A stretch of DNA of 64,000 bases, taken from the NCBI RefSeq assembly GCF_008727925.1, contig NZ_VTWT01000002.1:248001-312000 (forward strand), written 5' to 3'. Each line of letters starts with the position of its first letter. Position 1 is the stretch's first letter. This document shows positions 1 through 8,766 of this stretch, one piece after another. A program made the position numbers and the translations under genes. This stretch comes from Adhaeribacter soli (GTDB lineage: Bacteria > Bacteroidota > Bacteroidia > Cytophagales > Hymenobacteraceae). Below the pieces are notes generated by a model. That model ran no database searches. It saw only the letters and a program-made list of their open reading frames with translations, and was not told the DNA's origin.

Positions 1-250
1 AACGAAAATAAAACGCCTGAACCAGAATCCGCGCCTCAGGGCCATGAATAACCTGGGCATTGTATTTACCGCCGTAAAATCGAGGGGCTTTATTAAGGGC
101 GATGGCTACGGTTATGGCTACGGCTACGAAGGCCGCTACCGCGAGAAAGGTTTCAAAACCCAGGATACCCAGGCAAAATCGCAACTCGCTTTTTTCAGCC
201 AGAAACTCCTGCCCAAATTCAAATTATTCCGGGAACGGATCGACGGCTGA
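1..250 (+). CDS. C-terminal end of Wzc-like polysaccharide tyrosine autokinase (partial)
   Basis: The reading frame is open from the first bases of the window to a TGA at 248-250. The visible approximately 82 residues include NLGIVFTAVKSRG followed by a Gly-Tyr tail (GYGYGYGYEGRY). A short hydrophobic strand (LGIVF.AVK) followed by a Tyr cluster is how bacterial BY-kinases of the Wzc/CpsD type end; the Tyr cluster is the autophosphorylated segment that controls chain length and export. The catalytic Walker motifs lie outside the window, so the call rests on the tail and on position, directly upstream of an exopolysaccharide locus. A remnant or unrelated Tyr-rich protein cannot be excluded. 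Confidence 0.6.
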   Translation, partial: TKIKRLNQNPRLRAMNNLGIVFTAVKSRGFIKGDGYGYGYGYEGRYREKGFKTQDTQAKSQLAFFSQKLLPKFKLFRERIDG

Positions 251-647
251 AATGAAAGATTTAAACGCTAAGGAATATGCATTAAAAAGTATTCACAGGC
301 GCATCAGCCTTTTATTTACATTAGAATAATTCAATTTACATAAACATACTGCAAGTTGTACGGTTCTTATATAAACGCCTGTACGAAAGCAGCCAGACGG
401 ATCTAAAATGGTAGGTTTTCGGGTTAAAAAAGTAAAGACAACCTGCTGATTTAAAAATAAATTCAGACGCTCCTCCAAAAAGAACTTCTGCAAAGCTGGT
501 TTAATACCCGGCTTATAAATAAAATGCTAAAGTGCTTTTAAATACACCTCCCTGAAATATAGCGCAATTTTTCTCCCGGTTACGCCCTGTGACTGAGGTC
601 GGCGAAGCCTTATCCTTTCACCAAGCTCTTCAACAAAACAAAAAATT
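251..647. other. 397-bp non-coding leader region before the exopolysaccharide operon
   Basis: There is no convincing gene on either strand. The region separates the kinase gene end from the NusG-like gene and is where the promoter and any 5' leader of the following genes should lie. I see a direct repeat of TGTACG (around 357 and 381) flanking an AT-rich stretch, but no clear TAnnTTTG box and no clear terminator hairpin. Because the next gene is an UpxY-type antiterminator, a recruitment element is expected in this leader; I could not recognise one. Confidence 0.4.
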
Positions 648-1151
648 ATGGACTCGAAATGGTATGCTGTTTACACCAAACCCCGCTGGGAAAAAAAAGT
701 GGCCGAAGAGCTAACCTTTCAGGGGTTTACCAATTACTGCCCCCTGCACCGGGTTACCCGCCAGTGGAGCGACCGGAAAAAAACAATTGAAGAGCCTTTG
801 TTCACCTCCTATGTATTTGTAAAAGTAACGGAAAAGCAACTCGGCGAACTTCGGAAAGTAAACGGCATCCTGAACCTGGTTCATTGGCTGGGCCGACCGG
901 CCGTTATTCCCGAAGCGGAGATCAACGCGATCCGGCAGTTCTTAAACGAACATCGCAACGTAAAACTGGAGAAAACCGCCCTTCAGGTAAACGATACCAT
1001 TAAAGTTACCCAGGGCACTTTCCAGGAAAAAGAAGGTACGGTAGTGGCCATAAAAAACCACACGGTTAAAGTTGCCCTTCCTTCGCTAGGCTTCACGCTT
1101 TACGTTGAAACCGACCTCGACTCCATCGAAAAGATAACTGAAAAGTGCTGA
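648..1151 (+). CDS. NusG-like transcription antiterminator, UpxY family
   Basis: This is a 167-residue NusG/RfaH paralogue. The N-terminal NGN domain is clear (KWYAVYTKPRWEKKVAEEL at residues 4-22, then CPLHR and FTSYVFVKV), and a C-terminal KOW-like segment follows (VTQGTFQEKEGTVVAI around residues 121-136). UpxY proteins are encoded first in Bacteroidota capsule operons. By family knowledge they bind RNA polymerase in the 5' leader of their own operon and prevent premature termination. Its position in front of the epimerase, flippase and transferase genes fits that role. The ATG at 648 gives the standard N-terminus starting four residues before the conserved WYAVYT. The downstream gap to the next gene is about 110 bp. 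Confidence 0.9.
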   Translation: MDSKWYAVYTKPRWEKKVAEELTFQGFTNYCPLHRVTRQWSDRKKTIEEPLFTSYVFVKVTEKQLGELRKVNGILNLVHWLGRPAVIPEAEINAIRQFLNEHRNVKLEKTALQVNDTIKVTQGTFQEKEGTVVAIKNHTVKVALPSLGFTLYVETDLDSIEKITEKC

Positions 1152-1264
1152 AATAACCTTCCCCGTTTTTACCCCGGTCTGCAGCAAGTCCATTTGCAAG
1201 CAGCAACCATGGGTTTACCGAATGCCCCTTCCTGTTTTTGTCCTGCACCTTTAAATCTTACAAT

Positions 1265-2350
1265 ATGAAAGTATTAGTTACCGGAACAGCCGGTTTTGTA
1301 GGTTTTTTCTTAGCCGAACAATTGCTCCGCCGCGGCGACGAAGTGGTAGGCGTAGACAACATCAATGACTATTACGATCAGCGGCTGAAATTCGACCGCT
1401 TGGCCGAAAGCGGTATCCGGGAGCACTTAATTGCCTGGAACAAAGAAGTTAAAAGCATTCGCCACCCGGGTTACCGCTTCATCCGCATGAACCTGGAAGA
1501 CAAAAACGAATTAATGGCCCTATGCGCCCGCGAACAGTTCGATGTAATTGTACATTTAGCCGCCCAGGCCGGCGTGCGTTATTCCATTACCAACCCAGAT
1601 GCCTATGCCCAATCCAATTTAATAGGTTTTCTGAACATTCTGGAAGCCAGCCGGCATAATAAAATAAAACACCTGGTTTATGCCAGCTCCTCGAGCGTTT
1701 ACGGCATGAACGAAGAAATGCCGTTCTCGGTAAAACACAATGTAGAACACCCGGTTTCGCTTTACGCGGCCAGCAAAAAAGCCAATGAGCTTATGGCGCA
1801 CACCTACAGCCACTTATACCGCATCCCTACTTCCGGGCTCCGCTTCTTTACCGTTTATGGTCCCTGGGGCCGGCCGGATATGGCGTATTTCCTGTTTGCC
1901 GAAGCCATCCGGAAAAACAAGCCGATCCAGGTATTCAATCACGGTAAAATGAAAAGGGATTTTACTTACATCGACGATATTATTCAGGGAATTATAAACG
2001 TAATGGACAGCCCGGCACAACCTTGCCAGGATTGGGATCCTAAAAAACCGGATCCTTCCCGCTCCTCCGCGCCTTACTGCATTTACAACATCGGCAACAA
2101 CAATCCGGTAGAACTGCTTGGCTTTATTCAGGAAATTGAAAAGAATATGGGTAAGGAAGCCATTCTGGAAATGAAAGAAATTCAGGACGGCGATGTAATT
2201 GCTACCTGGGCCAACGTAGACGACCTGATCAACAACTTCAACTACCGCCCGGAAACCCCCATTCAAACCGGCCTGAAGAAATTCACCGACTGGTACAACA
2301 ATTACTATTCCACCGAAAAAAGCCAGTCCAGAAAAGCCGAACGGGTTTAG
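1265..2350 (+). CDS. NAD-dependent UDP-sugar 4-epimerase (UDP-glucuronate epimerase type)
   Basis: This is a 361-residue short-chain dehydrogenase/reductase of the extended class. The Rossmann motif GTAGFVG is at residues 7-13, YASSSSVYG follows in the middle, and the catalytic YxxxK (Tyr167, Lys171 in YAASKKAN) is intact. The sequence DNINDYYDQRLK after the second strand and FFTVYGPWGRPDMA are hallmarks of UDP-glucuronate/galacturonate 4-epimerases, so it probably supplies UDP-GalA or a related nucleotide sugar to the exopolysaccharide. I start it at the ATG at 1265, which puts the glycine motif at the usual distance from the N-terminus; an in-frame TTG at 1238 adds nine residues with no family support. 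The exact substrate cannot be read from sequence. Confidence 0.88.
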   Translation: MKVLVTGTAGFVGFFLAEQLLRRGDEVVGVDNINDYYDQRLKFDRLAESGIREHLIAWNKEVKSIRHPGYRFIRMNLEDKNELMALCAREQFDVIVHLAAQAGVRYSITNPDAYAQSNLIGFLNILEASRHNKIKHLVYASSSSVYGMNEEMPFSVKHNVEHPVSLYAASKKANELMAHTYSHLYRIPTSGLRFFTVYGPWGRPDMAYFLFAEAIRKNKPIQVFNHGKMKRDFTYIDDIIQGIINVMDSPAQPCQDWDPKKPDPSRSSAPYCIYNIGNNNPVELLGFIQEIEKNMGKEAILEMKEIQDGDVIATWANVDDLINNFNYRPETPIQTGLKKFTDWYNNYYSTEKSQSRKAERV

Positions 2351-2504
2351 GCCTTCGCAAAAGCACCTATCCTTTCGATCCTCTAAAAATTCTATATGCT
2401 ACCCTGTTCGTTTGGGTTTCAGCAAATGCATTAGCTGAGTTACCTGTGGCTGTTTACCGCCAGGGTTTTAAAGCAAAAAAATACCTATTCGTTATCCCAA
2501 CTTT

Positions 2505-4019
2505 ATGACAAAGGAAAAAAAACTTACCGACCGCACGCTTGCCGGCTTTCTCTGGACGATAACCGGCAGCGGCATTCAGGTTTCCCTTAAAATTGGGGTG
2601 CTTGCCATTATGGCCCGGTTAATTAGTCCGAAGGAATTCGGGGTGGTAGGTATGGCGGTCATTGCCATTGAGTTTTCCAAAATGTTCACCCAGATGGGCG
2701 TAGGCCCGGCCATTGTGCAGCGGAAAGAACTGGAAGACCGCCACCTGGCAACCGGCTTTACCATGTCCTTACTGATGGGTTTATGCTTTGCCACCACCTT
2801 ATTTTTAGGTGCCCCTATGCTGGCAACTTTCTTTCGCATGGAAGGCCTGCAGGAAGTACTCAGAACCGTTTCCCTGATCTTTCTGATCGATTCCTTCACC
2901 CTCGTGGGCCAGGCCCTTTTGCAACGCGCAATGAAATTTAAGGTAATTGCCGGCATCGATGTCGCTTCTTATGCGATTGGTTACGGGATCGTTGGGATCA
3001 CCTTAGGGTATTTAGGCTACGGAAAATGGGCCTTAGTTACAGCTTTGCTATCCCAATCCTTGCTTCATGCTATCCTGGTAGTAATCATTCAGCCTTACCC
3101 AAAAACGCCAAAACTGGACCGCAATGCTTTTAAGGAACTGCTTCATTTTGGCGGTGGCTTCACCCTGGCCCGTATCGGGAACTACATTGCCCTGCAGGGC
3201 GATAACCTGGTGATCGGCCGCATGCTGGGCGCCGCTGCCCTCGGTATCTACGGCCGCGCTTACCAGTTCATGGTAATGCCTGCCGCCCTGTTTGGTACCG
3301 CGCTGGATCAATCGCTTTTTCCGGCCATGGCCAAAGTGCAGGACGACAAGCAACGATTGGGCAAAGCTTTCCTGACCGGGGTCGGCTTTATTGCCCTGGC
3401 CGGCATTCCGTTAAGCGTGCTCCTGGTCTTTTTAGCGCCGGAAATCGTGCTGGTGCTGCTCGGGCCAAAATGGGTTGGAGTTACCCTGCCGTTTCAGATC
3501 CTGGCCAGCGGCCTGCTTTTCCGGATGAGCTACAAAATGAGCGATACCCTGGTTCGGGCCACCGGTGCCGTTTATAAAAGGGCCTGGCGGCAGCTGATCT
3601 ATGGCGTAATGGTAGTTCTGGGCTCGTATATCGGGCAGTTCTGGGGTCTTTACGGCGTGGCCTGGGGCGTAGCAATTGCGCTGATCGTCAACTTCCTGCT
3701 CATGGCCCAGCTCAGCGTGCAGCTTACCGACGTCCGTTGGTCCGATATTGCCAAAGCCCACTACCATGGACTATTGCTGGGAGCTACTACCGGCATGACA
3801 ACCCTAATTCTGCTTACGCTGTGCCGCGAAAATATAGATTCCGCCCTGGCCGTTTTACTGATAACCGGTATAGGAGCCGGCGCTCAGATTCTGCTTTCTA
3901 CCTATTTCTTCCCCGGCATTTTCATGCGGCCCGATCAGCAGGAATTAGTTCAAAAACTGATCCTGAAACGCTTTAAACCGGCTTCCACCCCTAAAACAAC
4001 CAACCCTACCCATGGATAA
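2505..4019 (+). CDS. Wzx-type polysaccharide flippase (lipopolysaccharide/EPS export protein)
   Basis: A 504-residue polytopic inner-membrane protein of the MOP/RfbX-WzxC family with about 12-14 hydrophobic segments. The N-terminus (TDRTLAGFLWTITGSGIQ) and the conserved SPKEFGVVGMAVI and GRAYQFMVMPA segments match the WzxC/MATE-like polysaccharide exporters. It should move undecaprenyl-diphosphate-linked repeat units across the inner membrane. The stop codon overlaps the next ATG by 8 bp (4012-4019), so translation of the downstream nucleotidyltransferase-like gene is probably coupled to it. Together with the Wzy candidate at 7.5 kb this marks the locus as Wzx/Wzy-dependent. Confidence 0.9.
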   Translation: MTKEKKLTDRTLAGFLWTITGSGIQVSLKIGVLAIMARLISPKEFGVVGMAVIAIEFSKMFTQMGVGPAIVQRKELEDRHLATGFTMSLLMGLCFATTLFLGAPMLATFFRMEGLQEVLRTVSLIFLIDSFTLVGQALLQRAMKFKVIAGIDVASYAIGYGIVGITLGYLGYGKWALVTALLSQSLLHAILVVIIQPYPKTPKLDRNAFKELLHFGGGFTLARIGNYIALQGDNLVIGRMLGAAALGIYGRAYQFMVMPAALFGTALDQSLFPAMAKVQDDKQRLGKAFLTGVGFIALAGIPLSVLLVFLAPEIVLVLLGPKWVGVTLPFQILASGLLFRMSYKMSDTLVRATGAVYKRAWRQLIYGVMVVLGSYIGQFWGLYGVAWGVAIALIVNFLLMAQLSVQLTDVRWSDIAKAHYHGLLLGATTGMTTLILLTLCRENIDSALAVLLITGIGAGAQILLSTYFFPGIFMRPDQQELVQKLILKRFKPASTPKTTNPTHG

Positions 4020-5514
4020 GGAAGTAAACATCCAGGTCCCTGCGCTTTCGCTGGTTGAAAACCTGTTGCTTGCGTTTCACAAACAAGGCATCCGGTATTG
4101 CCACTGGAAAGGGAACGAACACGTGGGCGCCTCCATGATCGGGGACAGCGACTTGGATATACTGTTTGACATAAACCAGAAACCAGCATTGGAGGCTCTC
4201 CTGGCTGATCTGGGTTTTAAGAAATTCAATGTCATTCGCCAGAAACAAATGAAGGATGTGGTGGATTATATCGGCCTGGATACCCCTTCGGGCAGGATCG
4301 TGCACGTGCATTCATATTTCAGGTTAACAGTGGGAAAACTATTTCTGAAATCGTACCAGATAAACCTGGAGGAAAAATTTCTGAATACCCGGATCTACAA
4401 CGAGCAATTTGGCATTTACTGTTCGGAGCCAACTCTGGAACTGCTGCTCTTATGTTTCAGCGAAGCCCTGAGCCTCCGCCACCGCGACGTTGCTAAAATT
4501 TACCTATCCGGCAAAATAAATTATACCGGGAAAACCCAGCGGGAATACACCTGGCTGAAAAAGAGAACCACAGATGCTAAAATCAAGGCTGTTCTCCAGG
4601 AACTGCTCACCGATTTCCGCCCCGTTTATGATTTGGTAACCGGCGAATTCAACCGCTTGCAAATGCGAAAACTGGCGCACCTGCTAAGAAAAGAATTCAG
4701 AAACAACCATTTATATAAACCCGGAATAGCCCTGATGCGCCGCTGGTACCACGAAGCCACGGTAATTCTTGCCCGGAAGTTGGCTCAGCGGTTTCCTTAC
4801 CCGTTTTCTACCCAGCGCATTAACCCCAGGGGAGGCGTTGTTGTTGCGATTAACGGGAAAAACTGCTACGAAAAAACCAGGATCCTGGAAGACCTGAAAC
4901 ACACCTTCCGGCAAAAACTGGATGTGTATACTTTATCCGTACGCCATGGAAAGATAAGACCAGATTGGGAAAAAGAAATCCGCGGCATCATCGGAAAAAT
5001 GGTAGCATCGGCACCAGAAAAACCGCAATACCAAGTCTATAAAAAGAACTTTACGGTGCTGCAAATGACCCAGGTCCAGAGCTTAAAAAAAAACCTGAAG
5101 GCCTGGCTTCTGCACCAAAAAAAGATCCGCAACCTTCGCTACATTTTAAAAGCCAGGCAAAAAGGAATGTTTGTCATTTGTGAGCATTTCCCCCGTACGG
5201 ACAATGCTGAAGCTGCTATTTCCAACAACGGCAGAGACCAGTTAACCAAAGCTGGTTTAAGTATAAAAAAACAACTCTTTGCCTTGGCCCAGCACAATCC
5301 GCCCGATATCCTGATCGAGCTGGTTGACGAACCTTTATTAAAAGAAACCATGCTTCCGGGTGGGAACTCGCATGAGCTGGTAGTGGAAAAGATCTCGGAA
5401 AAAGGGAAAGTAAACAGCCGGAACAATACCAAAACCATCATAATCGACTTAAACCAGCCGCTGGCCAAAACCCTTTCAAAAATTAAGAAGGAGATATGGA
5501 ATGCCTGCCCCTGA
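4012..5514 (+). CDS. Nucleotidyltransferase-like / kinase-like fusion with degenerate P-loop
   Basis: This 500-residue protein is closely similar along its whole length to the 514-residue product of the next gene. The N-terminal half has a minimal nucleotidyltransferase signature (YCHWKGNEHVGAS then GDSDLDILFD, about residues 27-54) like the uncharacterised NTP_transf_5 group. The C-terminal half has a thymidylate-kinase-like layout. At residues 282-289, where the paralogue has a textbook Walker A (GADGSGKS), this copy reads GKNCYEKT, and the paralogue's DRF motif is EHF here. The kinase half is therefore probably inactive while the nucleotidyltransferase DxD is kept. It overlaps wzx by 8 bp. 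A regulatory or scaffolding partner of the intact paralogue is a plausible inference; function is unknown. Confidence 0.75.
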   Translation: MDKEVNIQVPALSLVENLLLAFHKQGIRYCHWKGNEHVGASMIGDSDLDILFDINQKPALEALLADLGFKKFNVIRQKQMKDVVDYIGLDTPSGRIVHVHSYFRLTVGKLFLKSYQINLEEKFLNTRIYNEQFGIYCSEPTLELLLLCFSEALSLRHRDVAKIYLSGKINYTGKTQREYTWLKKRTTDAKIKAVLQELLTDFRPVYDLVTGEFNRLQMRKLAHLLRKEFRNNHLYKPGIALMRRWYHEATVILARKLAQRFPYPFSTQRINPRGGVVVAINGKNCYEKTRILEDLKHTFRQKLDVYTLSVRHGKIRPDWEKEIRGIIGKMVASAPEKPQYQVYKKNFTVLQMTQVQSLKKNLKAWLLHQKKIRNLRYILKARQKGMFVICEHFPRTDNAEAAISNNGRDQLTKAGLSIKKQLFALAQHNPPDILIELVDEPLLKETMLPGGNSHELVVEKISEKGKVNSRNNTKTIIIDLNQPLAKTLSKIKKEIWNACP

Positions 5515-5682
5515 TCCGGATGCCTTACTATTCCGGTAGCTGTCTATGAAATCTGCATCAGCTGGCAGTCATCCTTTAAACTGATAAAGACCTGTCAACA
5601 TTTACCTCTCGACTCCCCGGCAATATTCAACTGGCCATGCGCTGACTTATTAAAGAAAACATCGATCTAAACCGTTACCAAA
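5515..5682. other. 168-bp spacer between the two paralogues
   Basis: Nothing recognisable is coded here. The two flanking genes are homologous, so this is the spacer of an old tandem duplication. I found no terminator hairpin, so the downstream copy is probably read from the same transcript. Confidence 0.4.
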
Positions 5683-7227
5683 ATGCAAGATTTAGCTGCC
5701 AAACCGCTGGATGATACTGTAGCCAAACCGGTTACCAAACTGAACCTGATCGCCGGTCTGCTTGATGTTTTCCATAAGCAGAACATCCTGTATTGTCACT
5801 GGAAAAGCAACGAACATTTAGATGCCTCCATGACCGGAGACACCGATTTGGATGTGTTGTTCGACATAAAGCAGAAAGGCAAACTTCTGCAGCACTTGCA
5901 CACCCTTGGTTTCAAGAAATTCGATTCCATTAAGGAAAAACAATACCACGACATAGAAGACTATATCGGCCTGGACATTCCCTCCGGAAAAGTGGTGCAC
6001 CTGCACGCGCATTTCCGCATGACCATGGGCGAAACCTACCTGAAAGGCTACCAATTGGCCCTGGAAGACAAAATTCTAAAAAGCCGGGTTTACGACGAAA
6101 CGTTTGGCATTTACACTTCCTCCCCCGCCTTCGAACTGATCCTGCTTTACTTCCGCGAAGCCTTAAAATTACGCAACCGCGAAGCCCTGAAAATGAGCCT
6201 ACTGAACCGGGTGAATTATTCCGAAAACGTAATGAAGGAATACCGCTGGCTGAAGGAGCGTGTTACCGATTCCCAGATCGAAACCATTCTGAAAAGCTTG
6301 TTCAATAACTACCGGCCCATATACAACCTGGTAACCGGAAGATTCAACCGGAAAGAGCTACAAAAATTAGCCCTCCTGATAAAAAAGGAATTCAAAAAGT
6401 ACCGCCTGTATTCCCCTGCCGAAGCTACTTTAACCCGCTGGTACCGCGAAGCAACCGTACTTTTTTCCCGTAAGCTGGCCACATTATTAAACCGCCCCAT
6501 CATGTCGCAACGCATTAACCCGCGCGGCGGCCTCACCATTGCGGTGGTAGGCGCCGACGGATCCGGAAAATCTACCGTTACCGCCGATCTGCAAAACACT
6601 TTCCGCACCAAGCTGGATGTGTACCGCGTGTACCTGGGCCGCGGCGACGGCAAAATTTCTTTAGCCCGGAAAGTACTATTGGGCGCCCGAAAAATGGTAG
6701 GTCCTGAGCCGAAAAAAGGAACCGCTAAAAAAGGAAATAGGAATTCCGGAAATAAGCAAAAAGGATTACTGGCCAATGTTTACAAATGCATCGAAGCCAT
6801 GCTGGTAGCCAATGAAAAAAGCCGAAATCTGGAACGCATGCAGCAAGCCAAGCAAAAAGGCATGCTCGTGATCTGTGACCGTTTCCCGCAAAACCAGATC
6901 ATGGGCTACAACGATGGTCCGCTTTTAAACCACCTGGCGAAATCTTCAAATCCGGTTTTCCGGGCCATTTCCGATCTGGAAGCAAAGGTGTATAAAAAGG
7001 CTGAAAATAATCCCCCGGACCTGGTGATAAAACTGATTGCCGAAGCCGAAGTGGTGGAAGCCCGCAAACCCGGCGAAACCAGTCTGGAAATGCTGGAAGC
7101 CAAAATTGCCGGCATCAAGGCCCTGCAGTTTAAAGACAGCTGTCAGGTAATAACCATCGACGCTTCGCAACCCCTGGGAACGGTACTGGCAACGGTAAAA
7201 AAAGCCATCTGGAATAACTACCGCTAA
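5683..7227 (+). CDS. Nucleotidyltransferase-like / thymidylate-kinase-like fusion, intact P-loop
   Basis: This 514-residue protein is the tandem paralogue of the preceding gene. The N-terminal domain carries YCHWKSNEHLDAS and GDTDLDVLFD (about residues 33-60), a pol-beta-like nucleotidyltransferase signature. The C-terminal domain carries a perfect Walker A (GADGSGKST from residue 290), a YLGRGDGK segment, and CDRFP later, all expected of the thymidylate kinase fold. Proteins of this kind occur in polysaccharide clusters, but I know of no assigned substrate; phosphorylation or nucleotidyl transfer onto a sugar or lipid precursor is only an inference. A basic linker (KKGTAKKGNRNSGNKQKG) interrupts the kinase domain at the place where the degenerate copy is shorter. 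Confidence 0.78.
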   Translation: MQDLAAKPLDDTVAKPVTKLNLIAGLLDVFHKQNILYCHWKSNEHLDASMTGDTDLDVLFDIKQKGKLLQHLHTLGFKKFDSIKEKQYHDIEDYIGLDIPSGKVVHLHAHFRMTMGETYLKGYQLALEDKILKSRVYDETFGIYTSSPAFELILLYFREALKLRNREALKMSLLNRVNYSENVMKEYRWLKERVTDSQIETILKSLFNNYRPIYNLVTGRFNRKELQKLALLIKKEFKKYRLYSPAEATLTRWYREATVLFSRKLATLLNRPIMSQRINPRGGLTIAVVGADGSGKSTVTADLQNTFRTKLDVYRVYLGRGDGKISLARKVLLGARKMVGPEPKKGTAKKGNRNSGNKQKGLLANVYKCIEAMLVANEKSRNLERMQQAKQKGMLVICDRFPQNQIMGYNDGPLLNHLAKSSNPVFRAISDLEAKVYKKAENNPPDLVIKLIAEAEVVEARKPGETSLEMLEAKIAGIKALQFKDSCQVITIDASQPLGTVLATVKKAIWNNYR

Positions 7228-7301
7228 TCTGGTTTAATCATTGGCCTTCCAGCCTTTTGAAGTTCCACTTTGGAAGCAGGGCCGCTTCATGCTCACGTTC
7301 G

Positions 7302-7399
7302 CTGGTTCAAGTTTGAGCGAAGCGGGAACTTGGACCTACAAATATTCTGAAGTTTGTAAATCAGTGAGGCGACAGCCTCAAAAGGGCTGTTTCTACAAT
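7302..7399. repeat. Dispersed intergenic repeat, copy A
   Basis: About 98 bp matching 9736-9835 with scattered differences. Shared blocks include GGTTCA.GTTTGAGCG, AAGCGGGAAC.TGGACCTAC and a TGAGGC/GCCTCA hairpin (7365-7380). It sits in the 306-bp gap before the Wzy gene. The rest of that gap (7400-7533) holds a C-rich/G-rich inverted stretch (around 7421-7485) resembling a decayed form of the CCCCTCCTT-type repeats seen near 40.9 kb, and no gene. Confidence 0.75.
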
Positions 7400-7533
7400 G
7401 ACGAACAGGTAAATGCCCCCTCTAGCTCTCCTGAAGGGGAGAATTTATCAGAATTAAATCCCCCCTTCAAACGGGGACTTTCCTCCTGCTTGTGAAATGT
7501 CAGTTAATCACGCTCTAACCTTTCAGCTGGCTT

Positions 7534-8766
7534 ATGAATCAATCTAAAATTACGGTATACCGCACGGCACTTGCACTGTTCATCGTGGCCAACGTGCTGG
7601 AGTTATTTATACCCCGCATGGACGAAGGAAATTACTTTGTCCGGATGCCGATTCAGCTCATAAACGGTGGCCTGTTGGTGCTCATGTGGGCCACGCTGCT
7701 AAACAACCGCAACCATTGGACCCCGGTTACCAAAATTACGCTGGTCGTTATCCTGATGATACTTGTGTACACGGCCGGTTACCTGATGAACAACCAGATG
7801 GAAGTGAGCGCTTACGCCGCGTACATCCGGTTCCTGCTCTGGACCACCTCGCTCATTTTCTTTTATGAAATGATGCTGAAGTACGGCATAGACAACAAAC
7901 TGATGTGCATTTACATCCTTACGTTTGTGGCCGGCGTAGCCAAAAAACTCTTCGAAACGCCGGTAACGGAACTGGACAACCTAGGCGCGGGAGACACAGC
8001 CGCCTTGCCCCTGCTTTTCATTACCCCTATTATTCTGGTTTGCTTCAGCGACAAAACCAAGATGCTCATCTTATCGGTAGTAGCGGTACTGATCCTTATT
8101 TCGCTCCGCCGCACGGTAATTTTGGGTTTTGCCATCAGCTTTCCTTTCATCTACAAATACATCAGCGCCAAGCTTAAAACGCACCACCTGGTTTTACTCA
8201 GTTTTGCGTTTATGCTCGCCATTTATTTTGCCTGGGGTTATATAGGCGAAGCGCTGATTTTCCGGTTTGAAAACCTGCTGGTAGGCGACGGCGGCGGGGC
8301 CAAAGATTCCTACGGTTCCGGCCGGAGCGAATTCTACATGATCGTGCTCAACGGCTGGTTCAACTCCGACCTTCCGGCTATGATCTACGGCCACGGCCTG
8401 ATCGATATTGCCGAACTGCTTTCCCGGACCTACGGCATTACCCACGCTCATAACGACATTCTGGAAATAGGCTACACCTTCGGCTTTATCGGCATTGGCG
8501 TTTGGTTTACCTTTCTGGGCCGCCTTTGGGGGCTCCGGAACGAAATGCGCCGCTACGTTCCCGAAAATACGAACCTGTTCTACGTCGCTTTTATTTCTTA
8601 CCTGATCATTGGTCTGGCTTCCGGCTGCATTTTGCGCATTACTACCATGCCCCTGGCATTTTCCATCGCCATTCTGGTATACCAGGTGCAAACGGCCAAG
8701 TATGCAAAAGCTGTGCAGCCGGAAACCGATGCTCAAATTAAATCTGAAGATTATGTTCCGGTTTAA
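7534..8766 (+). CDS. Wzy-type O-antigen/EPS polymerase (O-antigen ligase family)
   Basis: A 410-residue inner-membrane protein with about 10-12 hydrophobic helices and one large central periplasmic loop (about residues 240-300, containing GDGGGAKDSYGSGRSEFY), followed by THAHNDILEIGYTFGFIG. The loop plus the H.HNxxLE motif is typical of the Wzy/WaaL superfamily, which polymerises undecaprenyl-linked repeat units or ligates glycans. Location beside a Wzx flippase argues for polymerase rather than ligase. Its stop overlaps the start region of the next gene by 14 bp. Sequence divergence in this family is high, so substrate cannot be inferred. Confidence 0.82.
   Translation: MNQSKITVYRTALALFIVANVLELFIPRMDEGNYFVRMPIQLINGGLLVLMWATLLNNRNHWTPVTKITLVVILMILVYTAGYLMNNQMEVSAYAAYIRFLLWTTSLIFFYEMMLKYGIDNKLMCIYILTFVAGVAKKLFETPVTELDNLGAGDTAALPLLFITPIILVCFSDKTKMLILSVVAVLILISLRRTVILGFAISFPFIYKYISAKLKTHHLVLLSFAFMLAIYFAWGYIGEALIFRFENLLVGDGGGAKDSYGSGRSEFYMIVLNGWFNSDLPAMIYGHGLIDIAELLSRTYGITHAHNDILEIGYTFGFIGIGVWFTFLGRLWGLRNEMRRYVPENTNLFYVAFISYLIIGLASGCILRITTMPLAFSIAILVYQVQTAKYAKAVQPETDAQIKSEDYVPV

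Noticed and set aside
1238-1264. Upstream TTG start for the 4-epimerase
   Set aside because: It adds nine residues before the conserved N-terminal strand; ATG 1265 fits the family.
7241-7495. 84-residue open frame in the gap before wzy
   Set aside because: It runs through the dispersed repeat (7302-7399), whose other copy at 9736 is not coding.
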